Assembly (NCBI RefSeq): GCF_005889725.1
Contig: NZ_VCKX01000104.1
Span: 1-37,967 of the forward strand
Length of the DNA stretch: 37,967 nucleotides
Source of the DNA: Nonomuraea zeae
GTDB taxonomy: Bacteria; Actinomycetota; Actinomycetes; Streptosporangiales; Streptosporangiaceae
Direction of reading: 5' to 3'
Positions 15,452 through 22,699 of the stretch are shown in pieces. The notes below the pieces were generated by a model. It made no database searches, was not told the origin of the DNA, and worked only from the letters and a program-made list of their open reading frames with translations. Position 1 is the first letter of the stretch; the number at the start of each line of letters is the position of its first letter. Made by a program: the position numbers and the translations under genes.

Positions 15452-15913
15452 GTGGCGCCGCCGGACTTACACCGCGTCGAAAGGGTCGGAGGGGGCGATG
15501 AGCCCGAGCCCGGGGACCTCGTGGTCCGGCTGCCGGGCATCCCGTCCCAGGTGTCCAGGGCCAGGGGGGTCGTGACGGCGGCGCTGGGCCGCGACCATCC
15601 GCTGTACGACGACGTGGTCCTGCTCACCAGCGAGCTGGCCACGAACGCGATCCTGCACACGCGCTCCGGCGCCGGCGGCTCGTTCACGGTGACCGTGACC
15701 TGCTCGGAGGCGGTGGTGCGGGTGTTCGTGTCGGACGGCGGGGCCGACGGGCCGCCGTGCGTGTGCCGTACGAGCGCGCAGTCCACCAGCGGCCGCGGCC
15801 TGCCGCTGATCGAGGCGCTCAGCCACCGCTGGGGCTTCACCCGCGCGGCCGGCACGACCACGGTCTGGTTCGAGCTGCTACAGGCCCGCGTCCCGGCGGG
15901 CGTGGCCGTCTAG
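15452..15913 (+). CDS. Stand-alone HATPase ATP-binding protein (anti-sigma factor-like)
   Basis: The 153-residue protein is a single GHKL/HATPase_c_2 domain with an N-box LLTSELATNAILHT (about 57-70) and a G-box GRGLPLIEALSHRWGF. Such small proteins are abundant in actinomycetes and resemble RsbW/SpoIIAB anti-sigma kinases. No partner sigma or anti-anti-sigma gene is adjacent. GTG 15452 was chosen because GGGAGG lies 5 nt upstream; the frame is open further upstream but without protein-like sequence. Two cysteines (PPCVCR) sit in the lid region. Confidence 0.82.
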   Translation: MAPPDLHRVERVGGGDEPEPGDLVVRLPGIPSQVSRARGVVTAALGRDHPLYDDVVLLTSELATNAILHTRSGAGGSFTVTVTCSEAVVRVFVSDGGADGPPCVCRTSAQSTSGRGLPLIEALSHRWGFTRAAGTTTVWFELLQARVPAGVAV

Positions 15914-15920
15914 CCGTCTC

Positions 15921-15941
15921 GGGCGTCCGGTTCGGACGCCC
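15921..15941 (+). terminator. Hairpin terminator
   Basis: A perfect 9-bp stem, GGGCGTCCG (15921-15929) and CGGACGCCC (15933-15941), with a 3-nt loop lies 7 nt after the stop. A second copy of one arm (CCGGACGCCC) and a direct repeat CCCGGCTCGGAGGC follow within 60 bp. Confidence 0.7.
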
Positions 15942-16047
15942 GGCTCGGAGGCGCAACCCGGACCCAGAACCGGACGCCCGGGGCGGGACACCCGGCTCGG
16001 AGGCCGGATCAACGGCCCAGATCAGAGTCACAGGCTAGAGATCCAAG

Positions 16048-17019
16048 TCAGACATCCAGGCGGCACAGACCTTCGGCGAGCGCCTTGGTGGTGAGCCGGG
16101 TGCGGCTGTCACAGCCCAGCTTCGCGAAGATGTGCTCCAGGTGGGTCGTGACCGTGCGGACGCTCAGCACGAGCGCCGCGGCGATCTGCGGGTTGGAGTC
16201 ACCGGCCGCCACGCGGGTGAGCACGTCGAGCTCCCGGCCCGTGAGGTCGTACGGCAGCGGGCAGAGCCGTTCGGCGGCGATGGCGCCCTGCACGGCCCCC
16301 TGGTAGCCGACCCCGGCCCGCAGCAGCCGCACCTCGTGCCACCGGCCGTCGCGGCCGAGCCAGCGCCCGTGCCGGCTCAGCTCCCGCGAGTCGATGAACG
16401 CCCGCGCGAACCCGGCCATCGCCGGATCATCCCATAGCGCGGCCGACGTCTCGTGCCCGGGAACCTCGCGCCGCGTCCCCAGCCGGTCGAACGCGACCGC
16501 CCGGAAGTCCCTGGGCAGCCCCACCGGGTCGATCACGCACCTGGTCAGGTCGGTGACGTGCGCCAGCATCGGGCTGACCGCCGCGACCAGCGCCCCGGTC
16601 AGCCGGGGGAAGGCGTCTCTGGAGGCCAGGTGCAGCAGGCCAGTGTAGCGCCCCTCGCTCAGGAACAACGGGGCCGTCAGCCCGGCTCGCCACCCGAAGG
16701 GCGCGAGGTGCCGCCGGAAGTATCGCTCGGTGCCCGGCTCGGGCATGCGCACGGGCGCCCTCGTGGCCATGGCCGTCCGGTACGCCGCCAGCCCGGTGTA
16801 TTCCTCCGCGGCGTCCCGGTCGATGCGCCGATGCCCGTCGGCCACGACGCTGCGGTGCCGCCCCGTGGCGGGGTCGAAGGCGACGAACTCGTAGGCGTCG
16901 AGCGGGACCACGCGGCGCAGCGCCGCCATCGCCCCGTGCGCGCCACCACCGCCCGCCACCTGGTAGCCGACTTCGGCGAACGCCTGCAACTGGCAGACGT
17001 CCAGGGTGATCTCGGCCAC
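16048..17019 (-). CDS. LuxR family transcriptional regulator
   Basis: The 323-residue regulator has a long N-terminal GAF-like sensory region (about 30-180) and a C-terminal LuxR helix-turn-helix (about 255-315; LTGRELDVLTRVAAGDSNPQIAAALVLSVRTV). It lacks a receiver domain, so the input is probably a small molecule or protein contact. GTG 17019 is immediately preceded by TATAAA (17030-17025 on the minus strand), which suggests near-leaderless transcription. No target operon is obvious. It diverges from the ArsC-like gene. Confidence 0.85.
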   Translation of the reverse strand: MAEITLDVCQLQAFAEVGYQVAGGGGAHGAMAALRRVVPLDAYEFVAFDPATGRHRSVVADGHRRIDRDAAEEYTGLAAYRTAMATRAPVRMPEPGTERYFRRHLAPFGWRAGLTAPLFLSEGRYTGLLHLASRDAFPRLTGALVAAVSPMLAHVTDLTRCVIDPVGLPRDFRAVAFDRLGTRREVPGHETSAALWDDPAMAGFARAFIDSRELSRHGRWLGRDGRWHEVRLLRAGVGYQGAVQGAIAAERLCPLPYDLTGRELDVLTRVAAGDSNPQIAAALVLSVRTVTTHLEHIFAKLGCDSRTRLTTKALAEGLCRLDV

Positions 17020-17280
17020 GGTTCTTTATATCATTGCCAAAATTTGCCGGAGGGATGCCCGAATGCTGGCATAACACGAAATATCCGGACACTGCCCGCC
17101 CTGGCGTGCGGGCAATCCACGGTCGCGACTCCAGGCCCCGATCACACAGTCCCGCCGTACCCCGCGGTCGATTCACCCTGATCGCCAGGCTGAGCTCCTG
17201 AAGGGGCTCGCAGCCCACCTCGGCCTGACGTCACCTGTGGAAAGGCCCCGACGACCCGCCGGTGCGCAATCATCGATGCC
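17020..17280. promoter_or_regulatory. Divergent intergenic region, AT-richer near the LuxR start
   Basis: The 261-bp gap holds a candidate LuxR -10 (TATAAA, 17030-17025 leftwards) and an inverted repeat ATGCC/GGCAT (17055-17072). A perfect TGACGTCA palindrome lies at 17226-17233, 48 bp before the ArsC-like start. A 48-codon frame from ATG 17055 was seen but has no protein-like character. Confidence 0.4.
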
Positions 17281-17643
17281 ATGGAAATCTGGGTCAACCC
17301 CGCCTGCTCCAAGTGCCGCTCCGCGCTGTCGATCCTTGACGCCGAGGCCGTCGGCTACACCGTGCGCCGCTACCTCGACGACCCGCCCTCGGAGGCGGAG
17401 ATCCGGTCCGTACTGGAGCGGCTCGGTCTCGAACCATGGGACATCACCCGCACCGGCGAGAGCACGGCCAAGGAGCTTGGCCTGGCCGACTGGCCCCGGG
17501 AGCCGGACCACCGGGACCGCTGGATCGCCGCACTGGCCCAGCACCCGATCCTGATCCAGCGGCCGATCATCACCGCGGACGACGGGACGGCCGTGGTCGG
17601 GCGCACCGAGGAGGCCGTCCGATCCATCCTCCCGCCCGCCTAG
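17281..17643 (+). CDS. ArsC/Spx-family glutaredoxin-like protein
   Basis: The 120-residue protein has the ArsC-family fold with CSKC redox motif (Cys9, Cys12) at the N-terminus and the conserved LIQRPII segment near 92-98. ArsC family members reduce arsenate using glutaredoxin or mycoredoxin; in actinomycetes this subgroup is usually annotated only as ArsC-related. No arsR, arsB or acr3 gene is nearby, so a general thiol role is as likely as arsenate reduction. ATG 17281 has no clear ribosome binding site. A tandem repeat array begins 5 bp after the stop. Confidence 0.85.
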   Translation: MEIWVNPACSKCRSALSILDAEAVGYTVRRYLDDPPSEAEIRSVLERLGLEPWDITRTGESTAKELGLADWPREPDHRDRWIAALAQHPILIQRPIITADDGTAVVGRTEEAVRSILPPA

Positions 17644-17647
17644 GGCC

Positions 17648-17954
17648 CGCTCGTCCAGGTCGTCGCCCCCCACGACTCGTCCCGGTCCCCTTAGGCAATC
17701 CGACTCGCCCCGGTCGTCCAACTCGACCCGACTCGCCCCGGTCGTCTTACGCGACCCGACTCGCCCCGGTCGTCTTAGGCGACCGGCTCGTCCTGACCAT
17801 CACGCGCAACCCGCTCGCCCGGCCCGTCGCCGCAAACCGGCGCGCCCTGCCATCACCCGCAACCAGCGCGCCCTGCCCATCGCACGCAACCGGCGTGCGC
17901 TGGCCTTCGCTCGCAAACCGGCTCATCCCGGCCCTACCTCAGTCGAATGCGACC
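17648..17954. repeat. Degenerate 26-28-bp tandem repeat array, about 11 units
   Basis: Best-preserved units are at 17673-17700, 17701-17728, 17729-17756 and 17757-17784 (CGACTCGCCCCGGTCGTC then TTA.GCGACC). Shorter 26-28-bp variants follow at 17785-17811, 17812-17838, 17839-17864, 17865-17891 and 17892-17919, with partial ends at 17648-17672 and 17920-17954. Units abut without spacers, so this is not CRISPR. In units 2-4 GGTCG and CGACC flank a 7-nt loop, and in unit 4 the stem extends to 7 pairs with a TTA loop. Unit lengths are not multiples of three, which argues against coding. Confidence 0.8.
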
Positions 17955-18235
17955 CTCCGGGCGGGTGCCGCGCTCTCCAGGCGAGTCCCACTCCGCCAGT
18001 GCCGTGCTGGGCCGCGCGCTCTCCGGACGGGACCGCTCCGCCTCCCCGGCGGCATGCCCGTCCGGGCCCCCGTGCACGGCGACGACCAGGGCAGCGGCGA
18101 CCGCCGAGCGCCAGCCCGCGGGCACCCGGGCACGCCGCCTTGTCCTTGCCCCTGCCCCTGGTCCGCAGACGCCTCCCGGCGGCACCCCGACCGGGGTCAG
18201 GGGGTGCCGGCTCCCTTCAAAATCGTCGATGCATC
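17955..18235. other. Gene-free stretch upstream of the ThrRS leader
   Basis: No gene can be supported here. A minus-strand frame ending at 17934 (possible GTG start at 18185) has mostly G/C third positions and one hydrophobic stretch (SAVAAALVVAVHGG), but no ribosome binding site or recognisable family. TTCAAAATCG near 18216-18225 is the AT-richest spot and may be part of the leader promoter. Confidence 0.4.
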
Positions 18236-18251
18236 GGAGGGACCGGGTGTT

Positions 18252-18314
18252 ATGGTCGGTTACATGCAGCGCGCCAACGTCACGACGACGCCGGACACCG
18301 TCCCGGCGCGCTGA
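18252..18314 (+). CDS. Threonine-rich leader peptide upstream of the ThrRS gene
   Basis: This 20-codon frame begins at ATG 18252, 10 nt after GGAGGG (18236-18241), and ends with TGA at 18312-18314. It contains VTTTPDT, with three consecutive ACG threonine codons and a nearby ACC. An internal ATG at 18264 is an alternative start. It lies 65 bp upstream of a threonyl-tRNA synthetase-like gene and is embedded in competing hairpins. The content and position fit an attenuation leader whose ribosome stalls when charged threonyl-tRNA is scarce. That role is inferred. Confidence 0.6.
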   Translation: MVGYMQRANVTTTPDTVPAR

Positions 18315-18362
18315 ATCCATGCATCCCGGGCGAATGCCCGGGGATCTGGTCGTTCGCCCTTT
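18269..18362 (+). promoter_or_regulatory. Candidate transcription attenuator of the ThrRS gene
   Basis: Three hairpins are visible. H1: GCGCGCC (18269-18275) with GGCGCGC (18305-18311), enclosing the threonine codons. H2: CCCGGGC (18325-18331) with GCCCGGG (18336-18342). H3: GGGCGAATG (18328-18336) with CGTTCGCCC (18351-18359), 9 pairs including one G-U, followed by TTT (18360-18362). H2 and H3 share 18328-18336, so they exclude each other. H3 with the short T-run could be the terminator and H2 the antiterminator, or the switch may act on access to the ribosome binding site at 18369-18374. Confidence 0.55.
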
Positions 18363-18379
18363 CCACGTGAAGGACGATC

Positions 18380-19555
18380 ATGAACGACCATCGCAGGCTC
18401 GGCCGCGAGCTGGGCATCTTCGACACCGACCCGCTGATCGGCGCGGGCTTCCCCTATTGGCTGCCCGCGGGCGCGGCCGTGCGCAAGGCCGTCGAGGACT
18501 ACGTGCACGAGCTCGAACGCCGCAACGGCTACCAGCACGTCAACTCCCCCGTGCTGGGGAAACGGGAGCTGTACGAGCGATCCGGCCACTGGGCGCACTA
18601 CGCGGAGGACATGTTCCCGCCCATGAACGTGGGCGGCGAGGAGTTCGTCCTGCGCCCCAGCCTGTGCCCGCACCACGCCCTCATCTACCGCTCGCGCCCG
18701 CGCAGCCACCGCGACCTGCCGCTGCGCGTCGCCGAGCTCGGCGGCATGTACCGCTCCGAGCTGTCCGGCGTGCTCGGCGGCCTGACCAGGGTGCGGGCCG
18801 TCCAGCTCAACGACGGCCACGTGTTCTGCCCGCCTGAGCGGGCCGCGGAAGAGATGTCGGCCGCCCTCGACCTGATCGAGGCCGCGCACGCCCAGCTGGG
18901 CATCCAGGCGGTGCGTCACCGACTCTCGGTGCGCGGCGAGGGCGCCAAGTTCGTGGACGATCCGGAGATGTGGGCGCGTTCCGAGGCCTTGCTGCGTGAC
19001 GTGCTGGAGGGGCGCGGCAGGGCGTACGACGAGGAGCGCGGCGAGGGCGCCTTCTACGGGCCGAAGATCGACATCCAGATCGCCGATCCGGCCGGCCGCG
19101 AGGTCACCCTGTCGACCGTGCAGGTGGACTTCTACCAGCCCGAGCGCTTCGACCTGCGTTACGCCGGCGGCGACCGTCCCGTCATGGTGCACCGCAGCGT
19201 GGTCGGCAGCCTCGAACGCCTGGTCGCGCAGCTCATCGAGGTGCACGGCGGCGCGTTCCCCGCCTGGATGGCGCCCGTGCAGGCGGTCGTGCTGCCGCTG
19301 TCGGACGCCGAGCTGCCCGCGGCCGGGGACCTGCTGCGCCGCTGTCTGGCCGCCGGGCTGCGGGCCGAGCTGGCGCCCGCGGACCGGGGCAGTCTGGGAG
19401 CCAGGATCAGGGCGCACCGGCTGGTGCCGTACCAGCTCGTGGTGGGGCCGCGCGAGGTGGCGGGCGGCCATGCGTCGGTGCGGCTGCGCGACGGCCGCCA
19501 GGCGGGCGAGGTGCCGGTCGAGCAACTGGCGGCCGAATGCCGGCCGCAATTCTGA
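18380..19555 (+). CDS. Threonyl-tRNA synthetase paralogue lacking the editing domain
   Basis: The 391-residue protein is a class II synthetase core plus anticodon-binding domain (about 295-391). The zinc ligands of ThrRS are all present: Cys96 (RPSLCPHH), His147 (NDGHVFC) and His271 (MVHRSVVGSLER). Their spacing is close to E. coli ThrRS (C334, H385, H511). GAFYGPKIDIQI...LSTVQVDF is a clear ThrRS signature. The N-terminal TGS and editing domains (about 240 residues) are missing. It may be a second synthetase used under zinc or threonine stress, a self-resistance copy, or one with a non-translational role. ATG 18380 follows GAAGGA at 5 nt. Confidence 0.85.
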   Translation: MNDHRRLGRELGIFDTDPLIGAGFPYWLPAGAAVRKAVEDYVHELERRNGYQHVNSPVLGKRELYERSGHWAHYAEDMFPPMNVGGEEFVLRPSLCPHHALIYRSRPRSHRDLPLRVAELGGMYRSELSGVLGGLTRVRAVQLNDGHVFCPPERAAEEMSAALDLIEAAHAQLGIQAVRHRLSVRGEGAKFVDDPEMWARSEALLRDVLEGRGRAYDEERGEGAFYGPKIDIQIADPAGREVTLSTVQVDFYQPERFDLRYAGGDRPVMVHRSVVGSLERLVAQLIEVHGGAFPAWMAPVQAVVLPLSDAELPAAGDLLRRCLAAGLRAELAPADRGSLGARIRAHRLVPYQLVVGPREVAGGHASVRLRDGRQAGEVPVEQLAAECRPQF

Positions 19556-19573
19556 ATGGTACGTCGCATAAAG

Positions 19574-19616
19574 GTAACGGACTCTTCCCAATTCCAGTAA
19601 AGGACTCGTAAAGTCC
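19574..19616. promoter_or_regulatory. Direct repeats upstream of the TRAP operon
   Basis: GTAACGGACTC (19574-19584) and GTAAAGGACTC (19597-19607) repeat with a 23-bp period, about two helical turns. A third partial copy, GTAAAGTCC (19608-19616), follows at once and can form a small GGACT/AGTCC hairpin with the second. This looks like a regulator binding site for the transporter operon. Confidence 0.45.
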
Positions 19617-19643
19617 CTGCAAAGCCGTGTCGGGGAGGACGTC

Positions 19644-21749
19644 TTGACCGAGCTGAACGACCGCGAGGCCGAGCTGGTTTCCGCCCACGAGCAGGAACGG
19701 CCGGCGCGGCAGCTCGGCGGAGCCCTGCGGCTCGGCGTGTGGATCGTCGGCGGATTGCTCTCCGTTTATTCGCTGGTGGTGGTGTTCCGGCCGATCGAGG
19801 CGCTAGAGCACCGGATGACGTTCCTGGCGGTGGCGTTGCCGCTGGTGTTCCTCTGCTACCGCTCGGGGCTGGCGCCGATGCGGCGCCTGCTCCAGCGGCC
19901 ACCAGCAGAAGGCCGGGCCACGGCGAGCCCACCCGGGGAACGCCTGCCCAGGGAAAGTCTTCCCGGGGAAGGCCCGGTCCAGGAAGGCTCGTCCCAGGAG
20001 GGGCTGGTCCCGGTGGGCACGGCCCAGGACGGATCGCCTCAGGAGGGCGTGGCGGCGCGGCGGGTGGAGTGGCCGAGTGTCGCGGACTGGCTGCTGGCCG
20101 CCGCCTCCCTGGCCGTCCTGGTCTACCCGCTGCTCGACCTCGACGGCTTCCGCGACCGCGGCTCCGGCGCCGCGCTGTCGGATCTCGACATCGCCGCCGG
20201 GCTGCTGCTGACGGCGCTGCTGCTGGAGGCGGTGCGGCGTACGGTCGGATGGGCCCTGGCCATCATTTGCGCCATTTTCCTGCTTTATGCCTATTTCGGG
20301 GCATATTTGCCTATTGACTGGACGATCGGCCATCGCGGCTTCGATCTCGGCCAAATCGTGTCGCAGCTCTACACCGGCACCGAGGGCTTCTTCGGCGTGC
20401 CGATGCAGGTGGCCGCCAGCTACATCATCCTTTTCACGATTTACGGCGCCGTGCTCGATTATTCGGGCGCGAGCAGGTTCTTCATCGACCTGAGCTTCGC
20501 CGCCTTCCGCAAGTCCCGCGCCGCCCCCGGCCGTACCGTCACCCTGGCCGGCTTCCTGCTCGGCACCGTCTCGGGCTCGGGCGTGGCCACCACGGTCAGC
20601 CTGGGCAGCGTCGCCTGGCCGGTGCTGCGCCGGGCAGGCTACCCGCGCGAGCCGGCGGGCGGCATCCTGGCCGCCGGCGGCATCGGCGCCATCCTGTCCC
20701 CGCCCACGCTGGGCGCGGCGGCGTTCATCATCGCCGAATATCTCAGGGTCGGCTACCTTGAGGTGCTCCTGTACGCGACGATCCCCACCCTCCTGTACTA
20801 CCTGGGCATCTTCCTGGCCATCGAGATCGACTCGCGCCGCTTCGGCACCCACGCCGTGCAGGTGGACGCGCCCAGGGCGGGCCGGCTGCTGCTGCGCTTC
20901 GGCTACCACTTCAGCTCGCTGATCCTGATCATCGTGCTGATGGCAATGGAAAGGTCGGCGTTCCAGGCCGTGGTGATCGCCACCGCGGTCGCGTTCGCGC
21001 TGTCGTTCCTCGACCCCGAGCGCCGCATGGGCCCGAGGAGCGTCGGCCAGGCGCTGGCCAAGGGCACGCTGGAGGTGCTGCCGGTCACCGCGGTGTGCGC
21101 GGCGGCGGGCATCATCGTCGGCGTCATCACGCAGACGGGCCTCGGGCTCAACCTGAGCGCGATCATCGTGGACGCCGCCGCCGGGAACCTGATCCTGACC
21201 ACGCTCATGGCCGCCATCGCGGTCATGCTGCTGGGCCTGGCCGTGCCGGTGACCGCGAGCTTCATCATCGCCGCGGTGATCATCGGCCCGGCGCTCACCA
21301 CGCTGGGGGTCACGCCGGCCGAGGCGTACATGTTCGTCTTCTACTACGCCGTGCTGTCGGAGGTGAGCCCGCCCACGGCGCTGTCGGCGGTCGCGGCGGC
21401 CGCGATCACCGGCGGCAACACGTACAAGACGATGATGATGACCTGGCGTTACACGTTGCCGGCGTTCCTGGTGCCGTTCGCGTTCGTGCTGACGCCGAAC
21501 GGGCAGGCGCTGCTCGGCCAGGGGCCGATCGGCACCGTGCTGCTGATGACCGCCGTCTCCGCGCTCGCCGTGGCGGCGCTCGCCATGGCGACGGGCGGGC
21601 TGAGCGGCCTGCCCGAGCGGGTGCTGGCGGCGGTGGCCGCGGTGCTGCTGCTGTTCCTCGAACCCGTCCCCATCGGCTCGGGCCTGGCCGTGCTGGCCGT
21701 GGCCGCTGCCGTGCACCTCGTCAGAAGAAGGAGAGAGGACCCAGCGTGA
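19644..21749 (+). CDS. TRAP transporter fused permease subunit (TAXI type, DctQM fusion)
   Basis: The 701-residue polytopic protein joins the small (DctQ-like) and large (DctM-like) TRAP permease subunits, the usual form in TAXI-type TRAP systems. The DctM core carries ASYIILFTIYGAVLDYSGASRFFIDLSFA and GTVSGSGVATTVSLGSVAWPVL near 250-320 and a matching second half after 480. It drives ion-coupled import of an organic acid delivered by the TAXI binding protein. TTG 19644 follows GGGGAGGAC. Unusual is a hydrophilic repetitive insert (about 90-138) of GE/QEG-type pentapeptide-like units between the early helices. The stop overlaps the binding-protein start by 4 bp. Confidence 0.92.
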   Translation: MTELNDREAELVSAHEQERPARQLGGALRLGVWIVGGLLSVYSLVVVFRPIEALEHRMTFLAVALPLVFLCYRSGLAPMRRLLQRPPAEGRATASPPGERLPRESLPGEGPVQEGSSQEGLVPVGTAQDGSPQEGVAARRVEWPSVADWLLAAASLAVLVYPLLDLDGFRDRGSGAALSDLDIAAGLLLTALLLEAVRRTVGWALAIICAIFLLYAYFGAYLPIDWTIGHRGFDLGQIVSQLYTGTEGFFGVPMQVAASYIILFTIYGAVLDYSGASRFFIDLSFAAFRKSRAAPGRTVTLAGFLLGTVSGSGVATTVSLGSVAWPVLRRAGYPREPAGGILAAGGIGAILSPPTLGAAAFIIAEYLRVGYLEVLLYATIPTLLYYLGIFLAIEIDSRRFGTHAVQVDAPRAGRLLLRFGYHFSSLILIIVLMAMERSAFQAVVIATAVAFALSFLDPERRMGPRSVGQALAKGTLEVLPVTAVCAAAGIIVGVITQTGLGLNLSAIIVDAAAGNLILTTLMAAIAVMLLGLAVPVTASFIIAAVIIGPALTTLGVTPAEAYMFVFYYAVLSEVSPPTALSAVAAAAITGGNTYKTMMMTWRYTLPAFLVPFAFVLTPNGQALLGQGPIGTVLLMTAVSALAVAALAMATGGLSGLPERVLAAVAAVLLLFLEPVPIGSGLAVLAVAAAVHLVRRRREDPA

Positions 21750-22699
21750 AGCGGATCTTTGCGATGATCGCGGCAGCCGCCCTGGTGACGACGGGCTGCG
21801 GCAGCGGGGGTGGCGCGGGCGGCGGCGCGGGCAACCGGCTGTCGATCGCCACGGGCGGCACCACGGGCGTCTACTACGTGTACGGCGGCGGCCTGGCCAA
21901 CCAGCTCTCCGCGAACATCGCCAACACCCGGGCCACCGCGTCGGTCACGTCGGCCTCCGTCGAGAACATCAAGCTGCTCGCCTCCGGCAAGGCCGACATC
22001 GGCTTCTCCCAGGCCGACACCGCGGCCGACGCGGTCAACGGCAAGGACACCTTCACCGCCAAGCAGCCGATCAAGGCCATCGCCCGCATCTACGACAACT
22101 ACGCGCACGTCGTCGTCGCCCCCGGCGTCACCGCGGCCAAGGTCGCCGACCTCAAGGGCAAGCGCGTCTCGCTCGGCCCGGCCAACTCCGGCACCCAGGT
22201 CGTGGCCCGGCGCATGCTGGAGGCGGCCGGCCTGAACCCCGACACCGACATCACCAAGCAGCAGCTGTCGATCAACGAGTCGGTGCAGGCCGCCAAGGAC
22301 GGCACGGTGGACGCGTTCTTCTGGGTCGGCGGGCTGCCCACGGCGGGCATCACCGACCTGGCCACCAGCAAGCCCGACATGAAGCTGCTCGACACCGGCG
22401 ACGTGCTGGAGAAGATGCGCGCGACGTACGGCGAGCAGTACGTCCCGCTCGACGTGGACCTGTCCACGTACAAGCTGTCCGGCACGATCAAGACCGTCGG
22501 CATCGCGAACGTGCTGCTGGTGCCCGACCAGATGAAGGAGCAGCTCGCCTACGACATCACCAAGACGCTGTTCGAGAAGAAGGCGGAGCTGTCGGCCGTG
22601 CACCCGGAGGCCAAGAAGCTCGACGTCAAGCTGGGCCAGCAGGTGGCCCCGGTCGAGCTGCACCCCGGCGCCGCCCGCTACTACAAGGAGAAGGGCTGA
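21746..22699 (+). CDS. TAXI family TRAP transporter solute-binding lipoprotein
   Basis: The 317-residue protein has a lipoprotein signal (MKRIFAMIAAAALVTTGC, Cys18 modified) followed by a Gly/Ser linker and a TAXI-type binding fold. Diagnostic stretches are LSIATGGTTGVYYVYGGGLA, SVENIKLLASGKADIGFSQADTA and LKGKRVSLGPANSGTQ. It binds the substrate outside the membrane and presents it to the fused permease. The ligand is unknown; characterised relatives bind glutamate, 2-oxoglutarate or similar acids. GTG 21746 overlaps the permease stop (GTGA) and follows AGGAGAGAGG. Confidence 0.92.
   Translation: MKRIFAMIAAAALVTTGCGSGGGAGGGAGNRLSIATGGTTGVYYVYGGGLANQLSANIANTRATASVTSASVENIKLLASGKADIGFSQADTAADAVNGKDTFTAKQPIKAIARIYDNYAHVVVAPGVTAAKVADLKGKRVSLGPANSGTQVVARRMLEAAGLNPDTDITKQQLSINESVQAAKDGTVDAFFWVGGLPTAGITDLATSKPDMKLLDTGDVLEKMRATYGEQYVPLDVDLSTYKLSGTIKTVGIANVLLVPDQMKEQLAYDITKTLFEKKAELSAVHPEAKKLDVKLGQQVAPVELHPGAARYYKEKG

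Noticed and set aside
17281..17643. Arsenic resistance locus
   Set aside because: Only an ArsC-family protein is present; there is no ArsR, ArsB or Acr3 gene in the neighbourhood.
17648..17954. Possible CRISPR array
   Set aside because: Repeat units abut with no unique spacers, vary in length and decay gradually; no cas genes are present.
17934..18320. Minus-strand frame of up to 128 residues with a hydrophobic stretch
   Set aside because: Third positions are mostly G/C, but there is no ribosome binding site or recognisable family, and it is antisense to the ThrRS leader; it remains possible but unsupported.
18181..18380. T-box riboswitch upstream of the synthetase gene
   Set aside because: No T-box consensus (AGGGTGG...GCG type) or antiterminator bulge is seen; the Thr-rich frame and competing hairpins explain the leader better.
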